Positions 61,232 to 64,000 of a DNA stretch of 64,000 bases are shown in pieces. A program made the translations under genes and the position numbers. Source of the DNA: Cellulomonas sp. (GTDB lineage Bacteria; Actinomycetota; Actinomycetes; Actinomycetales; Cellulomonadaceae); contig NZ_JADGMY010000021.1 of the NCBI RefSeq assembly GCF_015234515.1, forward strand, positions 92,120-156,119. Direction: 5' to 3'. The number at the start of each line of letters is the position of its first letter. Position 1 is the stretch's first letter. Below the pieces are notes generated by a model, which did not search any database, was not told the DNA's origin, and saw nothing but the letters and a program-made list of their open reading frames with translations.

Positions 61232-63829
61232 GTGCCCGACGCTGCGAACCTGACCGACCGCCTGCCTTCCGGGGACGCCGCGCACGACCCCGACGCGCTG
61301 TACGAGGTGTTCACGTCCTGGGCCGCGGACCAGGGCCTGTCGCTCTACCCGCACCAGGAGGAGGCGCTCCTCGAGCTCCTCACCGGGGCGCACGTGATCC
61401 TGTCGACGCCGACGGGGTCGGGGAAGTCGCTCGCGGGCGTCGCCGCGCACGCGGTGGCGCTGGCGCAGGGGCGCCGCTCCTACTACACCGCACCGATCAA
61501 GGCGCTGGTCAGCGAGAAGTTCTTCGCGCTCGTCGACGTGTTCGGGTCCGCCAACGTCGGGATGGTGACGGGCGACTCGGCGATCAACTCCGACGCCCCG
61601 ATCGTCTGCTGCACGTCCGAGATCCTGGCCAACCAGGCGCTGCGCGAGGGCCCCGACGCCGACGTCGGCCTCGTCGTCATGGACGAGTTCCACTACTACG
61701 CGGACCCGCAGCGCGGGTGGGCGTGGCAGGTGCCGCTGCTCGAGCTGACGCGCACGCAGTTCCTGCTGATGTCGGCCACGCTCGGCGACGTGTCGTTCTT
61801 CGTCGAGGACCTCGCGCGCCGCACGGGCCGTGACGTGGCCGTCGTCGCGAACACCGAGCGGCCCGTGCCGCTGACGTTCACGTACTCGGTCGAGCCGCTG
61901 CACGAGCTGCTCGACGAGCTCGTCAGCACCCGCCGCGCACCGGTGTACGTCGTGCACTTCACGCAGAAGGAGGCGGTCGAGCGCGCGCAGTCGCTGCTCT
62001 CGACGCCCCTGGCCAGCCGCGAGCAGCGCGACGCGATCGCCGCGGAGCTGGGCGGGTTCCGGTTCGGCCCCGGGTTCGGCAAGACGCTCTCGCGCCTGCT
62101 GCGGCACGGCGTCGGCGTGCACCACGCGGGCATGCTGCCGAAGTACCGCCGCGTGGTCGAGCGCCTCACGCAGCGCGGGCTGCTGCCGGTCGTCTGCGGC
62201 ACCGACACCCTGGGCGTCGGCATCAACGTGCCGATCCGCACGGTCGTCCTGACGAGCCTCGTCAAGTACGACGGGGTCCGCATGCGGCACCTGAGCGCGC
62301 GCGAGTTCCACCAGATCGCGGGCCGCGCCGGACGCGCCGGGTACGACACCGTCGGCGAGGTCGTCGTGCAGGCGCCCGACCACGTCATCGAGAACCGCAA
62401 GGCGCTCGCCAAGGCCGGCGACGACCCGAAGAAGCAGAAGAAGATCGTCCGCAAGCAGGCGCCGTCGGGCCACGTCAACTGGACGGACAAGACGTTCGAG
62501 CGCCTGCGGGACGCCCCGCCGGAGCCCCTCACGTCGAGCTTCCAGGTGTCGCACGCGATGGTGCTGCACGTCCTGCAGCGCGGCCGCGACGGCCGCGCGG
62601 ACCCCGTGGCGGTCATGACGCACCTGCTCACCGACAACCACGAGCCCGCGAGCGCGCGCTCGCGCCACGTGCGGCGTGCCGTCGACGTGTACCGGTCCCT
62701 GCGCGCGGGCGGCGTCGTCGAGCGCCCGTGGGTCGACGACCCCTCGGCACCGGGCGGCCGACGCCGGACCGTGCAGCTGGTCGCCGACCTGCCGTTCAAC
62801 TTCGCGCTCGACCAGGCCCTCTCGCCGTTCGCGTACGCGGCTCTCGACCTGCTCGACCCGCAGGACCCCGGGTACGCGCACGACGTCGTCTCGGTCATCG
62901 AGGCCACGCTCGACGACCCCCGCCAGGTGCTCGCGGCGCAGGAGAACAAGGCCCGCGGCGAGGCCGTGGCCCGCATGAAGTCCGAGGGGCTGGAGTACGA
63001 CGAGCGCATGGCGCTGCTCGAGGGCGTCACGTACCCGCGTCCGCTGAGCGAGCTGCTCGAGGCCACGTTCGCGACGTACCGCCGCACCAACCCGTGGGTC
63101 GCGGACCTCACGCTGTCGCCCAAGTCCGTGGTGCGCGAGATGCACGAGCGCGCGGCGACGTTCGCCGAGTACGTCCAGCTGTACTCCCTGGACCGCACCG
63201 AGGGCGTCCTGCTGCGCTACCTCGCCGACGCGTACCGCGCCCTGCGCCGCACGGTCCCGGAGGACCGCCGTACCGAGGAGCTCGAGGAGCTCATCGCGTG
63301 GCTCGGCGACCTCGTGCGGCGCACCGACTCGAGCCTGCTCGACGAGTGGGAGCGGCTGTCCGACCCGACCTCGGCGCTCGAGGACGACGCCGACCCGGAC
63401 GGCGAGGACACTCCGCCGCCGATCACCGCCGACCCGCGCGTGTTCCGCGCGCTCGTGCGCGGCGCGATGTTCCGTCGTGTCGAGCTGGTGGCGCGCGAGC
63501 GCTGGGGTGCGCTCGCGGCGCTGGGCGACGTGGACGCCGAGGACCAGCCGTGGGACGCCGACCGCTGGGCCGACGCCGTCGAGCCGTACTTCGACGCGCA
63601 CGACGAGATCGGCACCGGCGCGGCCGCGCGCGGTCCCGCGCTGTTCCAGGTGACCGCGGGCACGGCAGCCGACGCGCACGGCCCCGCGGCCGGTACGTGG
63701 CACGTGCGGCAGATCCTCGACGACCCGGCGGGCGACCACGACTGGCGCATCGACGCCCTCGTCGACCTCGCGGCGTCCGACGAGGCCGGCGAGGTCCGCC
63801 TACGCATCCTCGACGTCGGCCCCCTCTGA
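61232..63829 (+). CDS. Ski2-like DEAD/DEAH helicase with DUF3516
   Basis: An 865-residue superfamily 2 helicase. Motif I is LSTPTGSGKSLAGV near 56-69, Ia APIKALVSEKFF, II VVMDEFHYYADPQRGW (DEFH) near 148-163, III LMSATLGD, and VI HQIAGRAGRAGYD near 359-371. A DUF3516 C-terminal half (about 490-860) follows, found in actinobacterial Ski2/Mtr4 relatives. It probably unwinds structured RNA, but its biological role is not established. The GTG at 61232 is six bases after GAGGAT, another possible leaderless start. Confidence 0.9.
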   Translation: MPDAANLTDRLPSGDAAHDPDALYEVFTSWAADQGLSLYPHQEEALLELLTGAHVILSTPTGSGKSLAGVAAHAVALAQGRRSYYTAPIKALVSEKFFALVDVFGSANVGMVTGDSAINSDAPIVCCTSEILANQALREGPDADVGLVVMDEFHYYADPQRGWAWQVPLLELTRTQFLLMSATLGDVSFFVEDLARRTGRDVAVVANTERPVPLTFTYSVEPLHELLDELVSTRRAPVYVVHFTQKEAVERAQSLLSTPLASREQRDAIAAELGGFRFGPGFGKTLSRLLRHGVGVHHAGMLPKYRRVVERLTQRGLLPVVCGTDTLGVGINVPIRTVVLTSLVKYDGVRMRHLSAREFHQIAGRAGRAGYDTVGEVVVQAPDHVIENRKALAKAGDDPKKQKKIVRKQAPSGHVNWTDKTFERLRDAPPEPLTSSFQVSHAMVLHVLQRGRDGRADPVAVMTHLLTDNHEPASARSRHVRRAVDVYRSLRAGGVVERPWVDDPSAPGGRRRTVQLVADLPFNFALDQALSPFAYAALDLLDPQDPGYAHDVVSVIEATLDDPRQVLAAQENKARGEAVARMKSEGLEYDERMALLEGVTYPRPLSELLEATFATYRRTNPWVADLTLSPKSVVREMHERAATFAEYVQLYSLDRTEGVLLRYLADAYRALRRTVPEDRRTEELEELIAWLGDLVRRTDSSLLDEWERLSDPTSALEDDADPDGEDTPPPITADPRVFRALVRGAMFRRVELVARERWGALAALGDVDAEDQPWDADRWADAVEPYFDAHDEIGTGAAARGPALFQVTAGTAADAHGPAAGTWHVRQILDDPAGDHDWRIDALVDLAASDEAGEVRLRILDVGPL

Positions 63830-63851
63830 CCCTCCCTCTCCCCTCCCCTCC

Positions 63852-63914
63852 CCCCGCGAGAGTGCAATCCAGTCACCCCCCACAACCCGAGGCGTAACTC
63901 GATCGCACTCTCAC
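63852..63914. repeat. Inverted-repeat element, copy 1
   Basis: The element starts CCCCGCGAGAGTGCAATC. Arms GAGAGTGCAATC (63858-63869) and GATCGCACTCTC (63901-63912) pair at 11 of 12 positions across 31 bases. It lies just past the DUF3516 helicase gene. Confidence 0.85.
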
Positions 63915-63945
63915 GCCAGCGTTGGGGTAGGGCACGCACCCCTCG

Positions 63946-64000
63946 CCCCGCGAGAGTGCAATCCAGTCACCCCCCACAACCCGAGGCGTAACTCGATCGC
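63946..64000. repeat. Inverted-repeat element, copy 2 (cut by window end)
   Basis: Fifty-five bases identical to copy 1, offset by 94 bases in the same orientation. The window ends inside its right arm. Confidence 0.9.

Noticed and set aside
1..64000. tRNA, rRNA, insertion sequences, prophage or integrated element
   Set aside because: No cloverleaf-like sequence, transposase, integrase, or shift in base or codon use was noticed by eye; a tRNA search program would settle the first.

Overview
This window reads as chromosomal DNA from a very high-GC actinobacterium, most likely a Cellulomonas-like member of the Micrococcales. The pointers are the fused 2-oxoglutarate decarboxylase/dehydrogenase (Kgd), a SigR/RsrA thiol-stress pair with the RsrA zinc motif, the 24-residue ribosomal protein bL37, an actinobacterial-type tad cluster, the prfB-ftsE-ftsX-smpB and aroA-rsgA-hisN gene orders, and many leaderless promoters (TANNNT six bases before the start codon). 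The genus is inferred; no rRNA gene is present to prove it. I see no tRNA, rRNA, transposase, phage gene or CRISPR array.

Layout. 1-1576: 5' end of a minus-strand gene, then type II NADH dehydrogenase. 1626-9470 (minus): prfB, then ftsE-ftsX-M23 peptidase-smpB-DUF2207, a division, ribosome-rescue and envelope block, with a universal stress protein upstream of prfB. 9594-14260 (minus): tad/Flp pilus-type secretion operon (TadA ATPase, TadB, TadC, DUF4244, two TadE-like, one TadG-like). 14403-22521: beta-lactamase-fold hydrolase, aldose 1-epimerase, M15 carboxypeptidase, two coupled CNNM/CorC-type membrane proteins, and a response regulator/histidine kinase pair. 22765-29115: kgd, a GlxA-type regulator, a 53-residue membrane peptide, a degenerate SGNH protein and a membrane protein. 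29144-31877: PadR regulator with its DUF4097 partner under a large inverted repeat, then an orphan PilT.

32018-41176: bL37, SigR-RsrA, DoxX, aroA-rsgA, hisN-methyltransferase, HAD phosphatase-gltX and a small alarmone synthetase. 41199-49783: sodium:alanine symporter, FAH-family hydrolase, methyltransferase, acyltransferase-like membrane protein, a cystine-type ABC transporter preceded by a cysteine-rich leader peptide, pdxH and a conserved glycosylase-labelled protein. 49784-56487: intergenic repeat element, then a LacI-controlled sugar locus (GH127 beta-L-arabinofuranosidase, LacI, ThuA-like, two Gfo/Idh oxidoreductases) with two matching GAGATCGATCTC operators. 56527-64000: RNase HI, acyl-CoA ligase under a perfect 24-bp palindrome, MgtE, an APH(3')-like kinase, a Ski2-like DUF3516 helicase and a duplicated inverted-repeat element at the window end.

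The most interesting parts are regulatory. The cystine transporter sits behind a leaderless Cys-rich open frame with following hairpins, which looks like a cysteine attenuator. sigR has two promoters, one SigR-type, that would give two protein isoforms. The GH127/ThuA/Gfo-Idh locus is a self-contained, LacI-regulated sugar system whose chemistry I cannot name from known pathways.
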